Positions 54,774 to 64,000 of a DNA stretch of 64,000 nt are shown here, one piece after another. Source of the stretch: Leptospira ryugenii (GTDB lineage: Bacteria; Spirochaetota; Leptospiria; Leptospirales; Leptospiraceae); contig NZ_BFBB01000003.1 of assembly GCF_003114855.1 (NCBI RefSeq), positions 127,077 to 191,076 on the forward strand, written 5' to 3'. The position numbers and the translations under genes are program-made. Below the pieces are notes generated by a model. The model was given only the letters and a program-made list of their open reading frames with translations, ran no database searches and was not told where the DNA came from. Within the stretch, counting starts at the first letter, position 1; every line of letters starts with the position of its first letter.

Positions 54774-56700
54774 GTTTAGCCACCGTTTTTCCAAAGAAGA
54801 AAGGTCTTAAGTTGATGCTTCGAATTTGTGTTCTGTTGACCAAAAGCTCCATGAACAATCGAGATAGAAATAAGGAAGTGAATAGAGTCGTAACAATCCC
54901 CCAACAAAGAGTGATTGCAAAGCCTTTGATCGGCCCATTTCCAAGACGTATCATCAATATACCTGCAATCAAAGTGGTAAGGTTTGAGTCCATGATGGTC
55001 CAAAATGCGTTCTCAAACCCTTGGGTGACGGCGATGCTCAGTGGCCTTCCTGCTTCAATCTCTTCTCTGATCCTTTCATAAATGATCACATTGGCATCAA
55101 CAGCCATACCAACGGTCAGGATAACCCCTGCAAATCCAGGCAATGTTAATGTGAAATCCATTAAGGTAAGCAGTGCAGCCAAGATGATGATATTGGCAAC
55201 AAGCGATATATCTGCCAAAAATCCAGCAAGGCGGTAGTAGAGGATCATATATAACATGACCAAAATGAACCCTATCACAACAGCTTTGACACCTACTTCT
55301 ATGGATTCTATTCCAAGAGTCGGACCAATGAAACGCATTTCTAGTACAGAAAGAGGTATGGGTAGTGCTCCCTCTGAAATCACATTTGCAAGTCTTATGG
55401 CTTCATCTTGGGTAAAGCTACCGGAAATTTCTGCTCGGCCCCCAGCAATGGGGTCATTGATCACAGGATTGGAAACAACTTTATCCCCCCAAACAATCGC
55501 TAGGTTTCTCCCTCGATTTTCAGATGTTAGGTCAAAAAACTTTTCAGCACCGTTCGGACTCAAGGTAAAACTCACCATCCAACCATAACTGTTTGAGTTA
55601 TAGGAAGGCTGTGCATTTGTCATGTCATTGCCCGAAAGAGAAATTTTTCTTTCAAGGACGACAAAACTTCTAGGCAATAAGGTAGATTTTGCAGATTCCC
55701 CTCTTCTCCAGTATGCGAACAATTTGTACTGTGGAGGGATATTGTATTTTCTTTCCAAAGACTCCAAAAATTCATCTTGCTGCTTTTTACTTGCTTTGTT
55801 TTTGACAAGCTCTTGGAATTTAAAAATTTCTGTTTCCTCTCGCTTTCCTTGGTCCATGAACCGTCTTTCATTCTCATCAATGCGAGAACGTAGTGCAAAC
55901 GGACTTGGTTCTTCGATTCGGTATTCTACTGTTTCGGTATTTTGAAGGATTTCTAGGATTGCAGCAGAATTGGTAACTCCAGGTAGAGAAACTTCTATCG
56001 CGTCCTGCTCTTTTTGGATCCGAACTTGTGGCTCTGTTAGGTTTTGGCTGGTGAGACGATTGTCGATGATCATCTTTGCCTTTTCCAATTCTACCAATTT
56101 TCTCATAGGAGAAAGCTCAAAATTGGATTGGATTTCTTTCAATCGATCGGATGCTTTCTTTTTGTCTTCTTCACTTTTTTTGCCGTCAGCAAGTATCGCA
56201 TTTTGATCTGCGATCTCTTTCGCATACAAATCTTTTAATTTTGAGGTGTAATCATCAAAATCACCTTTTAAAACGACTCGCATACCACCTTGTAAATCCA
56301 ATCCTAATTTGATTGAGAGTGACTTTCCGCCTCGGATGAGATCTTCAATCAACGTAGGCTCAACTTTATTTTTTGATTCTAAAACCAATGATTGGTTCTC
56401 TTGAGAAATCTGATTGATCTTAGCTGATGTGATAAATCTTCCTTTGATTGTATAAAAAGGCTGATCAATACCTGGTAAACCTTGGTTTGGTGAAATGCTC
56501 CATTGACCGTTCGAATTGTAATCTTTTTGCCAACGAGAGAAAAAATCAGAGACAACTTTGTTCTGTTCTTCTAATGGAAGTGAATACACTTCTTTCTGGA
56601 TCGCCAAGGACAGAGTTCTCTCAGCAAAGTTGGGATACAAAATCGTTAGCGCAATGCCAATGATGAAGAAAGGGATCAGTAGTAAACTGTACGAACGCAA
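54766..56700 (-). CDS. secD: protein translocase subunit SecD
   Basis: 644 residues. A first membrane helix, then a large periplasmic domain with KLGLDLQGGMRVVLKGD and a P1-type region with VRIQKEQDAIEVSLPGVTNS. A long insert follows (about 270-400, rich in Lys and Glu). Five C-terminal helices include GVILTVGMAVDANVIIYERI and LIAGILMIRLGNGPIKGFAI. At 644 residues it is near the family's upper normal range. The start is 20 bp from the stop of the unknown exported gene, and secF is overlapped. Confidence 0.94.
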   Translation of the reverse strand: MRSYSLLLIPFFIIGIALTILYPNFAERTLSLAIQKEVYSLPLEEQNKVVSDFFSRWQKDYNSNGQWSISPNQGLPGIDQPFYTIKGRFITSAKINQISQENQSLVLESKNKVEPTLIEDLIRGGKSLSIKLGLDLQGGMRVVLKGDFDDYTSKLKDLYAKEIADQNAILADGKKSEEDKKKASDRLKEIQSNFELSPMRKLVELEKAKMIIDNRLTSQNLTEPQVRIQKEQDAIEVSLPGVTNSAAILEILQNTETVEYRIEEPSPFALRSRIDENERRFMDQGKREETEIFKFQELVKNKASKKQQDEFLESLERKYNIPPQYKLFAYWRRGESAKSTLLPRSFVVLERKISLSGNDMTNAQPSYNSNSYGWMVSFTLSPNGAEKFFDLTSENRGRNLAIVWGDKVVSNPVINDPIAGGRAEISGSFTQDEAIRLANVISEGALPIPLSVLEMRFIGPTLGIESIEVGVKAVVIGFILVMLYMILYYRLAGFLADISLVANIIILAALLTLMDFTLTLPGFAGVILTVGMAVDANVIIYERIREEIEAGRPLSIAVTQGFENAFWTIMDSNLTTLIAGILMIRLGNGPIKGFAITLCWGIVTTLFTSLFLSRLFMELLVNRTQIRSINLRPFFFGKTVAKHV

Positions 56701-56720
56701 ATCAATGCTCCTGAATCTAT

Positions 56721-57332
56721 TTATCGTCTATAAGAACGACTGCTCGAACTTGGCCTTGCCATTCGCAATCGGTAGAATGCGAATAGAATGATGATTCCCA
56801 AGATCAACATCGCTTTTTTATATTTATCAAAAAAATCTTTAAAACTGAACAAGGACTTGGAAGGGGAACCCGCGTTTCCTGCAGAGGAATCTACAGTTGA
56901 TTTGATTGTCTCGGCTTCTTTTCCGTAGGTAACTTCTTTACCAAAACCTGGCAATCCCTCGGGCTCTATTTGGATTTTCGGATTGATCCATTTGCCTTGC
57001 ATCACAACTTCCTCTTCCTTTTTGGTCTCCTCGACCTTGGGGAGAATAGGTTTGGAATCGCTTGGAACAAGGTTACTCCCGTTATCAACTAATGCCGTGT
57101 TCGGAAGAGTTTGGTTCTCTTTGTTTTTCTTCTTCTTTTTCTTTTTGGAAGTAGAACTCACGGATTTTTTGTCTTTTGATTGGACTTGATTTGTCTGTAT
57201 TGTTTCCTCTTTGGACTTTGTGACAGTCTTTGGTTTATCGTTCACTTTGTCCAAAAAATCCAAATTATCCTGTGAGTATACTTCCCCTACAAAGAAAAGG
57301 ATAAGGAGAAGTGAGAGCCAAGTTTGTTTCAT
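56721..57332 (-). CDS. exported single-pass membrane protein of unknown function in the sec operon
   Basis: 203 residues. Signal peptide (about 1-20, TWLSLLLILFFVGEVYSQ). Then a long low-complexity, charged region with a polylysine run at about 64-70 and a Pro/Glu-rich part. One membrane helix sits near the C-terminus (AMLILGIIILFAFYRLRM), and a Ser/Arg tail ends it. It begins 3 bp after the yajC stop and is followed by secD, so it sits where YajC-SecD partners would be. I recognise no family; an accessory role in translocation is inference from position. Confidence 0.75.
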   Translation of the reverse strand: MKQTWLSLLLILFFVGEVYSQDNLDFLDKVNDKPKTVTKSKEETIQTNQVQSKDKKSVSSTSKKKKKKKNKENQTLPNTALVDNGSNLVPSDSKPILPKVEETKKEEEVVMQGKWINPKIQIEPEGLPGFGKEVTYGKEAETIKSTVDSSAGNAGSPSKSLFSFKDFFDKYKKAMLILGIIILFAFYRLRMARPSSSSRSYRR

Positions 57333-57335
57333 TTT

Positions 57336-57668
57336 TTACGTTTTCTTTTTTAAGATGGCGCTTGTTTCAAATGTAACATTTGTATTTGCGCTAACACTCA
57401 AAACTACAGTTTCGTTGTTGTCTTTGAACTCTACCACCTTACCGTGCAATCCACTATTGGTAATGACAGTATCACCCTTTTGTAAGTTTGCGATCATTTC
57501 CTTTCTCTTTTTGTCTTCTCTTTTGTTGGGTAGGATGACTAAAAAATACATTGCCACTAGCATAATGGGAATGATCAAAAGAGATTGAATCGACGAGCGA
57601 CCTGCATCGGCGCCCGCTTCCTGTAGTAGGAGAATGAGGGGATTTGAAACTTCTAACATAGTTACCAT
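57336..57668 (-). CDS. yajC: preprotein translocase subunit YajC
   Basis: 110 residues. One membrane helix (IQSLLIIPIMLVAMYFLVIL) followed by NKREDKKRKEMIANLQKGDT, VITNSGLHGKVVEFKDN and VLSVSANTNVTFE, the standard YajC sequence. It accompanies SecDF at the inner membrane. trpD ends 30 bp upstream on the same strand, and the unknown exported gene follows. Confidence 0.93.
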   Translation of the reverse strand: MVTMLEVSNPLILLLQEAGADAGRSSIQSLLIIPIMLVAMYFLVILPNKREDKKRKEMIANLQKGDTVITNSGLHGKVVEFKDNNETVVLSVSANTNVTFETSAILKKKT

Positions 57669-57698
57669 ACTTATCTATTTATCCAAGGATGAAACGGC

Positions 57699-58721
57699 TC
57701 AGCTTAAATTCAATGTTTCCCTGACAAATTTGAGAACTTTTTTCTCTAAAAGTGTTGATTTGGCCAAAGTATAGCCTTCAGAGATGCTTTTGGACTTGCC
57801 GGCAAGAAAAAGGGCGGCACCAGCATTCAAAGCCACCATATCAGAACCAGAAGTGTTCTTTCCTTGGAGCACATCCAAAAAGAGTGCCTGGGAGGCTTCT
57901 TTGGTATTCTGGAATACTTCCTCAGGTCGAAGGGGTGATAGTCCTTTCAGTTCTTTTGGGTCAAAGAGAGCCTTCTCCCATTTCCCGTCCTCCAAATGGA
58001 TATAGTCCGTGGGAGAAAATATAGAAAATTCATCCAGACCATCACGCGAATGGCAAACGATGGCCTTTCGTGTTTGGAGCTTGTGTAATACCCCAGCGAC
58101 TAAGGGAAGGAGGCCCACATCATAAACACCAATGACCTGCATCTTCGGACGGAAAGGATTGGAGAGAGGTCCGATCAAATTAAAAAATGTGCGGATCCCC
58201 AATTCCTTTCTCACAGGAGCCGCATATTTCATTGCAGGGTGCCAATTGGGTGCAAAGAGAAAGACAAATTGGTGCTTTAAGAAGTAGGCCACGGTGTCGG
58301 TATGGCTCATTTGCAGGGGATAGCCCAGAGACTCTAATACATCAGAGGAACCCGAAAGAGATGAGACCGAACGATTTCCATGTTTGGCAACAGGTAAACC
58401 TAAGGAGGCCAATACAAAAGCAGAAAGGGTGGATACGTTTAGTGAACCTTTTCCATCACCTCCGGTACCGCAGGTATCTATGAAATCAAAGTCAAACGTT
58501 TCCTTAACGGCAACTGCGTGATTTCGCATCGCTTCGACGAAGCCCGTGATCTCATCTTCCTTTTCTCCTTTGATTTTCAAAGCTGTTAGAAAAGAGGAGA
58601 GAAGTATTTCGGAAACATGGCCTTTCATCACTTCATCTAAAAAGCTATGTGCCTCTTCACGCGAGAGATCTTTGCCAGCAATCACTGACTCGAGGAGTGG
58701 TTTAAGATTGGATGCGGTCAT
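57699..58721 (-). CDS. trpD: anthranilate phosphoribosyltransferase
   Basis: 340 residues. Second step of tryptophan synthesis, anthranilate plus PRPP. Signatures are IDTCGTGGDGKGSLNVSTLS (PRPP loop), VAKHGNRSVSSLSGSSDVLE, FLFAPNWHPAMKY and RTFFNLIGPLSNPF. No other trp gene is near, so it sits outside a trp operon. Its start overlaps the pgsA end by 20 bases, suggesting co-translation. Confidence 0.95.
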   Translation of the reverse strand: MTASNLKPLLESVIAGKDLSREEAHSFLDEVMKGHVSEILLSSFLTALKIKGEKEDEITGFVEAMRNHAVAVKETFDFDFIDTCGTGGDGKGSLNVSTLSAFVLASLGLPVAKHGNRSVSSLSGSSDVLESLGYPLQMSHTDTVAYFLKHQFVFLFAPNWHPAMKYAAPVRKELGIRTFFNLIGPLSNPFRPKMQVIGVYDVGLLPLVAGVLHKLQTRKAIVCHSRDGLDEFSIFSPTDYIHLEDGKWEKALFDPKELKGLSPLRPEEVFQNTKEASQALFLDVLQGKNTSGSDMVALNAGAALFLAGKSKSISEGYTLAKSTLLEKKVLKFVRETLNLS

Positions 58722-59448
58722 AAAAAATCCGTTTTAAGTTTCGATACGAGAGCAAGGAATAATTTGTAACAAGATAACGAAGGCCAGAGAAGACAGTAAT
58801 GATAGTTGTAAGCAACATACCAAAATAAGGAACAAAAGCCGCCGCTAGTGTAATCAAATCATTTGTTTCTGGTAGATCATCTCTTTGGATAGTGGCAAAG
58901 AAACTTTTAGCATTCTCACTTGCGATTTGAAATGTAGAAAGACCAGCTGTTTTTCCAAGAGTATACATTTCATTGATGAGATTTTTTCTGTTTCCAGAAA
59001 CTAACATAAAGATAACAAGAATTAAGAGAATAGCTCCCATCTGAAAGGCTGTTTTCACCTTTCCCATCATGGTTGTACGTAAACTTGATCCTGATCTAAC
59101 GGCAATATAGCGTAAAAAAGTAATCAGCATGTCTCTACCAACAATCAATACGACCATCCAAACTTCGATCGGTTCATGGATGAATAGAAAAGCAATGAAA
59201 CATCCAATGACCAAGAATTTGTCAGCTAAAGGATCTAAAAATTTTCCGAATTCTGTTTGTTGGTTCCATTTGCGTGCAAGGTATCCATCAATTAAATCAG
59301 TAAGAGACGCAAGAGCAAACAATACAAAGGCAAAAATCTGGTATTCGATTTCTTTTTGAAAGAGAGAATACACAAAGAAAGGGAGGGCGAGGACGCGTAG
59401 TACGGTTAAGAAATTGGGAAAATTGGCAATGGTTTTCCAATCCTCCAT
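58702..59448 (-). CDS. pgsA: CDP-diacylglycerol--glycerol-3-phosphate 3-phosphatidyltransferase
   Basis: 248 residues, polytopic. The CDP-alcohol phosphotransferase motif is complete: TDLIDGYLARKWNQQTEFGK plus FLDPLADK, that is D-x2-DG-x2-AR-x8-G-x3-D-x3-D. It makes phosphatidylglycerol phosphate. About 60 residues between helices (VSGNRKNLINEM...DDLPETNDLI) are longer than in many PgsA. The rimO start region lies directly upstream, with its stop abutting the pgsA ATG. Confidence 0.92.
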   Translation of the reverse strand: MEDWKTIANFPNFLTVLRVLALPFFVYSLFQKEIEYQIFAFVLFALASLTDLIDGYLARKWNQQTEFGKFLDPLADKFLVIGCFIAFLFIHEPIEVWMVVLIVGRDMLITFLRYIAVRSGSSLRTTMMGKVKTAFQMGAILLILVIFMLVSGNRKNLINEMYTLGKTAGLSTFQIASENAKSFFATIQRDDLPETNDLITLAAAFVPYFGMLLTTIITVFSGLRYLVTNYSLLSYRNLKRIFYDRIQS

Positions 59449-60789
59449 TTATGATACCCAAGTTCCGCTCATATCGAATTCAAAGAAGCTATCGATTTGC
59501 ACCTTCCCAAACTGTCCAACTTTTAAGGACTGGTCTTCGACAAACACGACTTCATCGATCTCGGGTGCATCTTGGAATCGTCTAACCGTTGCCCCCTCTT
59601 CTGTAACATCATCCACGATTGCCTCATATACCTTACCAATACGCTGTTGGTGGATGTCTTTTAAAACTTCTAGGTAAGCTTCTCGCACGAGATTCACACG
59701 TTTAGAGATCTCTTTGTCTTTTATTTGTCCAGGTAAATCAAACCCTTTTGTTCCCTCTTGCGGTGAGTATGGAAATAAATTTACCTTCTCAGGCTTTACA
59801 TCTTGGATGAACCGAATGATTTCTTCGACATCAGCAGTGGTTTCCCCAGGAAATCCTAAGATAAAGGAAGTTCGGATCTCTAAGCCTGGTTTGAGAGCAC
59901 GTGCCTTTTCATATAGATGTTTAAAATAGGAATAATCTCCCGACCTGTTCATAGACTTTAAAACTGAGCTTGAGACATGCTGCAATGGAGATTCCAAGTA
60001 CGGCGCAATATTGGGCAGTTCTGCATAGAGATCCAATAGTCTCTCCGTTTTTTTGTCGGGGTAAAGATACAATAGCCGTAACAAGCTTAGGTCCTGGATA
60101 CTTGCTACAGAACGTACAAGGTCTAGGAGACGATCTGTATCCTTTCCATAGAAAACTGTATCCTGAGAAACCAAACATATCTCTTTGGCACCAGCTCGTA
60201 TGGCTTTTTTTGTCTCTTGGATAACGTCAGATGCCTCCGCATCCCGGTATCTGCCCCGTAAGTTCGGGATGATACAAAAGCTACATCCACGGTTGCAACC
60301 ATCCGAAATTTTTACATAGGAATATGGTTTGGAATAGTTTTCGATTTGGGTGGAGATCTGTAACCTCTCGATCAAATCCTCATTGAACTCCTTGGCATCT
60401 TGGAAATCAAGTGGGAAGGCTTTTCGTAGGATGGCTCCCGCTTGCTCGTATTTCCCGGTGCCAAAATGAAGGTCAACCTCTGGCAGGTCCTCGGAAATTT
60501 CTTTGCCTGCTCGTTCTGCAAAGCAGCCAACGACAACTAACTTTTGTTTTCTTTTTTTTTTGACATCGATTGAATCCAAAATTGTCTGGATGGTTTCTTT
60601 CGTTGCCTCTTGGATGAATGTACAGGTATTTACTAAATGAAAATCACTCGCCTCAGGACCGTTTGCTGGGAGAAGGCCTTCCTTCAAAAGGGATTGGTGC
60701 ATACTCATGGAGTCCACTGTGTTTTTGGGACAACCAAGAGTAGTGATATAAAACGATTTGGGAAGTGGTGCTGATTCGGATTTGGGCAT
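59449..60789 (-). CDS. rimO: ribosomal protein S12 methylthiotransferase
   Basis: 446 residues. Radical-SAM methylthiotransferase acting on an Asp of S12. The N-terminal cluster domain has TLGCPKNTVDSMSM and VNTCTFIQEA and VVGCFAERAG (three Cys). The radical-SAM motif is GCNRGCSFCIIP. A C-terminal TRAM domain with GATVRRFQDAPEIDEVVFVE ends it; the PEID feature favours RimO over MiaB. Its ATG overlaps the RodZ-like stop by one base. Confidence 0.95.
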   Translation of the reverse strand: MPKSESAPLPKSFYITTLGCPKNTVDSMSMHQSLLKEGLLPANGPEASDFHLVNTCTFIQEATKETIQTILDSIDVKKKRKQKLVVVGCFAERAGKEISEDLPEVDLHFGTGKYEQAGAILRKAFPLDFQDAKEFNEDLIERLQISTQIENYSKPYSYVKISDGCNRGCSFCIIPNLRGRYRDAEASDVIQETKKAIRAGAKEICLVSQDTVFYGKDTDRLLDLVRSVASIQDLSLLRLLYLYPDKKTERLLDLYAELPNIAPYLESPLQHVSSSVLKSMNRSGDYSYFKHLYEKARALKPGLEIRTSFILGFPGETTADVEEIIRFIQDVKPEKVNLFPYSPQEGTKGFDLPGQIKDKEISKRVNLVREAYLEVLKDIHQQRIGKVYEAIVDDVTEEGATVRRFQDAPEIDEVVFVEDQSLKVGQFGKVQIDSFFEFDMSGTWVS

Positions 60790-61880
60790 TACTCACCTAA
60801 CTCACCAATGATGGACTGAGTGGAGTCATATGGGTTTTGTTTTCTTACAAAGATCTTCTTTACAAGTTTACCTGGTTTTCCCAGCACGGCACGCTCTTTG
60901 CCATTTTGCACCATCTCAACGGCACCACCATCTCCTACTTTCATTTCCAGACGGTCTCGTGCTTCCAAATGTTTCACCTCGCCTGCCGAAACTAGACCTC
61001 GTTCACCCATTTGGCCATCGATGACAAACTCAACATAACTTGGCTTGGAAAAGAATAAAGTAACTTGTATGGGAACATCACCAACTGGTTTCGAAACCAC
61101 ACCTTCTCTTTCTTCACGTAAGGTAACCAAAACCTTGGCTGATTTTTCTGTAACTGCTTGGGTCACAACACGGATATCACGTCGCAGGGAAGAAAGTTCT
61201 TGGATTCTGTATGAGAGTAATGTCTCTTCTCCCTCAGCCGTCTGAAAAAAATATACATTCTTTTCGGGGAAGATATTAAAACCTATGTTAGCCTTGCCAT
61301 TCTGCACACCTCGCACAAACATCTTACATTGTTGGTTGTTTACGCTAAAGGACACCCCTCTGTCTTCAGTTAAGATAAACGGAACCGAAGCATTTTCAGG
61401 AACACTCTGGGATACAAAATTGATACCAGATGGGATTTCAGTTGAGGATGTATCTTCTGTTTCTGTAACGTTTGCAGTCTCATCTTCAAGGGAGGCACCA
61501 GAATCTTCAAAACTAATGTACAAAATATATGCTGCAACGGCTACCAAAGCGATAGAAAGCATTGTCACAAAACGATTGCGATCTAAGGAAAAACTAGACA
61601 TGGTCGGTTTTGTTAATTCTTCTAAAGGAGCTTGGGATTCTTCAATTTGCTCACCACGATAGAGATTGAGTAACATGGCTGTGTCGAGTTTCAGATAACT
61701 GGCATAATTTTTCAAAAATCCTAGGGCAAACGTTTCCGCTGGGAATTGTGAGTAATCCTCTGTCTCTAAAGCTATGATATATTTTGCCGCGATATTGGTT
61801 TCTTTTGCGACATCCTTGACAGAGAGTTTTCTCTCCTCTCTAGATTCTTTTAAAATTTGACCGACTCGTTTTGTATTCAA
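60789..61880 (-). CDS. RodZ-like protein (HTH, membrane helix, DUF4115)
   Basis: 363 residues. A cytoplasmic Cro-type helix-turn-helix (about 5-75, [20 protein letters not shown], then [20 protein letters not shown]) is followed by one membrane segment (about 108-128, [19 protein letters not shown]). The periplasmic part is unusually long. Its DUF4115-like end holds [20 protein letters not shown] and [13 protein letters not shown]. RodZ links MreB to the wall machinery. rimO follows directly, and lolA-like and ftsK genes are upstream. Confidence 0.85.
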   Translation of the reverse strand: MNTKRVGQILKESREERKLSVKDVAKETNIAAKYIIALETEDYSQFPAETFALGFLKNYASYLKLDTAMLLNLYRGEQIEESQAPLEELTKPTMSSFSLDRNRFVTMLSIALVAVAAYILYISFEDSGASLEDETANVTETEDTSSTEIPSGINFVSQSVPENASVPFILTEDRGVSFSVNNQQCKMFVRGVQNGKANIGFNIFPEKNVYFFQTAEGEETLLSYRIQELSSLRRDIRVVTQAVTEKSAKVLVTLREEREGVVSKPVGDVPIQVTLFFSKPSYVEFVIDGQMGERGLVSAGEVKHLEARDRLEMKVGDGGAVEMVQNGKERAVLGKPGKLVKKIFVRKQNPYDSTQSIIGELGE

Positions 61881-61900
61881 AATAATCCCTCGTAAAACCC

Positions 61901-62614
61901 TTAGTTTTCTGACACCAAAGGGTTGTTTACAATCTTTGCATTTCCACTCATGTGAAAATTGAACACCCCATCCTGTATGTCCTCTTGAAAATTAATATTG
62001 CTAAAAGATATGGTCGTTTCTTTTCCACGGCCATCGGTTGCCACGGCTCTGCGTATCAAATAGGATTCGGAATCGACAAAGAGCTTCATTTTTTCAAAAC
62101 CACCTATCTTCTCTCTTTGGTCAAGTTCCAAGACAAAGTATTTGGTTGGGTCTTTATCAATGACAAGCCTAGGTTGCTCGATAGCATCAAACTTATAATG
62201 GTACTTTCTAAATAAACGGGACAAACCGTCCGCACTATTGGCACTGAAAATAGGACCAGAAGAATTCTTTTTGTCGAGAGTTAGGTCTTGTTTTCCAACG
62301 GCCCCTAACCGTTTGATAAAAATATAAAGAGTCTTCCCATCGGAGACAATCTCGTCGCCATCAGGTTCTGAAAAATCATACCGAATCTTTCCTGGTCTTT
62401 TGTACAAACACTTCCCTTTCATGAACTTTTCTTTTTTGTTCTCAATGGTTCTGATCTGAAATTCAGCCGAATAACTTTCGATTTTGGAGAATTTGTTTTT
62501 AATCTTCTTCACAACTTCAGAGGGCGAATGCCAGTTGTGGGCAGGGTTCGTTTGCGAAAAAATGGAAACGGACCAGCCAAAAAAGAAAAACAAAAGAAGG
62601 AAGCGCAACTTCAT
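61901..62614 (-). CDS. LolA-like outer-membrane lipoprotein carrier
   Basis: 237 residues from ATG 62614; the open frame upstream is accidental overlap with ftsK. Signal peptide (about 1-20, [17 protein letters not shown]). The mature part has [53 protein letters not shown] and [20 protein letters not shown], the half-barrel pattern of LolA. It would carry lipoproteins across the periplasm. The RodZ-like gene starts 20 bp downstream, and ftsK ends 41 bp upstream. Confidence 0.85.
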   Translation of the reverse strand: MKLRFLLLFFFFGWSVSIFSQTNPAHNWHSPSEVVKKIKNKFSKIESYSAEFQIRTIENKKEKFMKGKCLYKRPGKIRYDFSEPDGDEIVSDGKTLYIFIKRLGAVGKQDLTLDKKNSSGPIFSANSADGLSRLFRKYHYKFDAIEQPRLVIDKDPTKYFVLELDQREKIGGFEKMKLFVDSESYLIRRAVATDGRGKETTISFSNINFQEDIQDGVFNFHMSGNAKIVNNPLVSEN

Positions 62615-62655
62615 AGTTTCACAGTTTTTTTTCCCAAGCCTACTTTGTCTATGAT

Positions 62656-64000
62656 TTACGCTGACCGTAAGATTTCGCGAGGTTTTGCGCCAATTTGAGG
62701 CGAGACGTAGCCCCTTGCTTCCATCAGTTCCATAAGGCGAGCCGCTTTGTTGTAGCCTATCCTCATGCGCCTCTGGAGATAACTGGCACTTGCTTTTTTT
62801 TCTGTGAGCACAATGTTCCAAGCTTCCTGAAAAAGGTCCTCGTCCTCCGATTCTATTTCTTCTGCGCTTCCTTCGTCCTCCCAATCGATTTCGATATAAG
62901 CAGGAGAGCCTTGTTTCTTTGCCTCTTCCACAATGGCTTCTATTTCTTTTTCTTCGACAAAAGGAGCTTGGATACGAATCAAATCGCTATCCTCTGGGGA
63001 ACGGTAGAGAAAATCCCCTTTTCCCAGAAGTGATTCTGCCCCATTGGAATCCAGGATTGTACGTGAGTCTGTCTTTTGGGCAACCTTAAATGCAACTCTT
63101 GCGGGGCAGTTCGCTTTGATAAGACCAGTGATGACGTCAACGGAAGGCCTTTGGGTCGCCATCACCAAATGGATGCCCACAGCTCTCGATTTTTGGGAAA
63201 TCCTTTGGATCTTTTCTTCCAATTCCTTTCCTGAGACCATCATGAGGTCTGCTAACTCATCGATGAAGATTACGATATAGGGAAATTTTTGGTAGCCTTG
63301 GGCATGGGCAAACTGTTCTACCTTTTCATTGTAACTCTTAAAGTCTCTACTTTTAAGTTTGGATACAATTTGGTATCTAGATTCCATTTCGTCAATGGCC
63401 CAAGCCAAAGCCTTACTTGCCTTTCTTGGATCTGTGATCACGGGCACGAGTAAGTGGGGGATGTCTTCATACAAAGTCATCTCCACCATCTTAGGGTCGA
63501 TCATGATAAACCGTACTTCTTCGGGTGACCGAGTGCAGATCAGACTTGTGATCATTGCATTTAAACTGACGGATTTTCCTGAACCAGTTGTCCCTGCGAC
63601 AAGTAAGTGTGGCAATTTTGCTAAATCTATATTTACAATTTTTCCAGAGATATCCTTTCCTATGGAAATGCTCAATCCTTTCGCTTTATTGCTTTGTAAT
63701 GCTTCCGCTTTTAGGATTTCAGAGAGATACACATCTTCTCGGATTTGGTTAGGTACTTCGATTCCGATTGTGGATTTTCCTGGGATTGGAGCAACGATCC
63801 TTACATTTGTGACTTCTAAATGGCCTCGGATTTCATCGACTAAGGTTGTCACCTTACTCAGCTTAACACCATAGGGTATCGTTAACTCATAGCGTGTGAT
63901 GATGGGACCTCTTTCTTTCGATATGACTTTTACCTCAATGCCAAAATGCCCAAGGATCTCTTCTATTTTTTTGACAACGGTCTCCACTTCTGATTCGTTC
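62656..64000 (-). CDS. ftsK: DNA translocase FtsK/SpoIIIE, C-terminal part (cut by the window end)
   Basis: About 447 residues are visible; the frame is open to position 64000, so the N-terminal membrane part lies outside. A GTG at 63987 is not a likely start. The motor has Walker [15 protein letters not shown], Walker [32 protein letters not shown] and [21 protein letters not shown] sensor parts. The gamma winged helix ends it ([20 protein letters not shown]). It pumps chromosome ends through the closing septum. The lolA-like gene follows 41 bp downstream. Confidence 0.95.
   Translation of the reverse strand, partial: NESEVETVVKKIEEILGHFGIEVKVISKERGPIITRYELTIPYGVKLSKVTTLVDEIRGHLEVTNVRIVAPIPGKSTIGIEVPNQIREDVYLSEILKAEALQSNKAKGLSISIGKDISGKIVNIDLAKLPHLLVAGTTGSGKSVSLNAMITSLICTRSPEEVRFIMIDPKMVEMTLYEDIPHLLVPVITDPRKASKALAWAIDEMESRYQIVSKLKSRDFKSYNEKVEQFAHAQGYQKFPYIVIFIDELADLMMVSGKELEEKIQRISQKSRAVGIHLVMATQRPSVDVITGLIKANCPARVAFKVAQKTDSRTILDSNGAESLLGKGDFLYRSPEDSDLIRIQAPFVEEKEIEAIVEEAKKQGSPAYIEIDWEDEGSAEEIESEDEDLFQEAWNIVLTEKKASASYLQRRMRIGYNKAARLMELMEARGYVSPQIGAKPREILRSA

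Noticed and set aside
62615..62884. 90-residue N-terminal extension of the LolA-like gene
   Set aside because: It overlaps the ftsK coding end, is highly basic and would bury the signal peptide.

Overview
The window looks like chromosomal DNA of a spirochaete of the genus Leptospira. This rests on recognising the family-level gene content and the gene order in the right part: ftsK, lolA-like, rodZ-like, rimO, pgsA, trpD, yajC, unknown, secD, secF, ribD, ribE, ribBA. The AT-rich base composition and tight packing fit. A saprophytic, L. biflexa-like species is my guess from the metabolic accessory genes, not something the sequence proves. No CRISPR array, prophage or rRNA operon was seen.

Left third (1-15.6 kb) is accessory and partly decaying. 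It opens with two tandem copies of an IS1595-like insertion sequence abutting a broken MORN-repeat gene. Next comes a rubredoxin / sterol-desaturase-like / membrane protein / ArsR cassette with two inverted-repeat operators, one a perfect 28-bp palindrome. Then follow a shortened MarR gene, lipoproteins, a pseudogene with an amber codon plus a homopolymer frameshift, a secreted tandem Tudor-like protein, and an HD / FAD-monooxygenase / hydrolase / AraC group whose monooxygenase carries an amber codon. The section ends with a DJ-1/PfpI-like protein preceded by a 55-residue ORF under a perfect 30-bp palindrome.

Middle (15.6-36.4 kb) holds signalling and envelope genes: two adjacent cyclic-nucleotide-binding proteins and a double PilZ membrane protein; ispD and lysA; a phospholipase-C-like protein; a class A penicillin-binding protein, bactofilin and LysM/M23 peptidase cluster, likely for cell shape; malQ and a class I aldolase; a histidine kinase / response regulator pair; a PP2C phosphatase; and glnA behind a sigma-54-type promoter.

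Right part (36.4-64 kb) is core: tRNA-Met(CAT), a Cys-rich secreted protein, smc (short, no recognisable hinge), a DUF115/MAF protein, and a minus-strand operon of a 1004-residue midasin-like AAA+/VWA protein, smpB, der, plsY and an unknown gene. After these come an aminotransferase, prepilin peptidase and pdxH, the riboflavin genes with an opposed STAS gene, the Sec accessory genes, pgsA, rimO, rodZ-like, lolA-like and the C-terminal part of ftsK at the right edge.

The most unusual item is the midasin-like protein encoded directly upstream of smpB and der, two ribosome-linked genes. Next are the perfect palindromes, the hinge-poor SMC, the Phe at the adenylylation site of GlnA, and the run of gene remnants that share amber codons.
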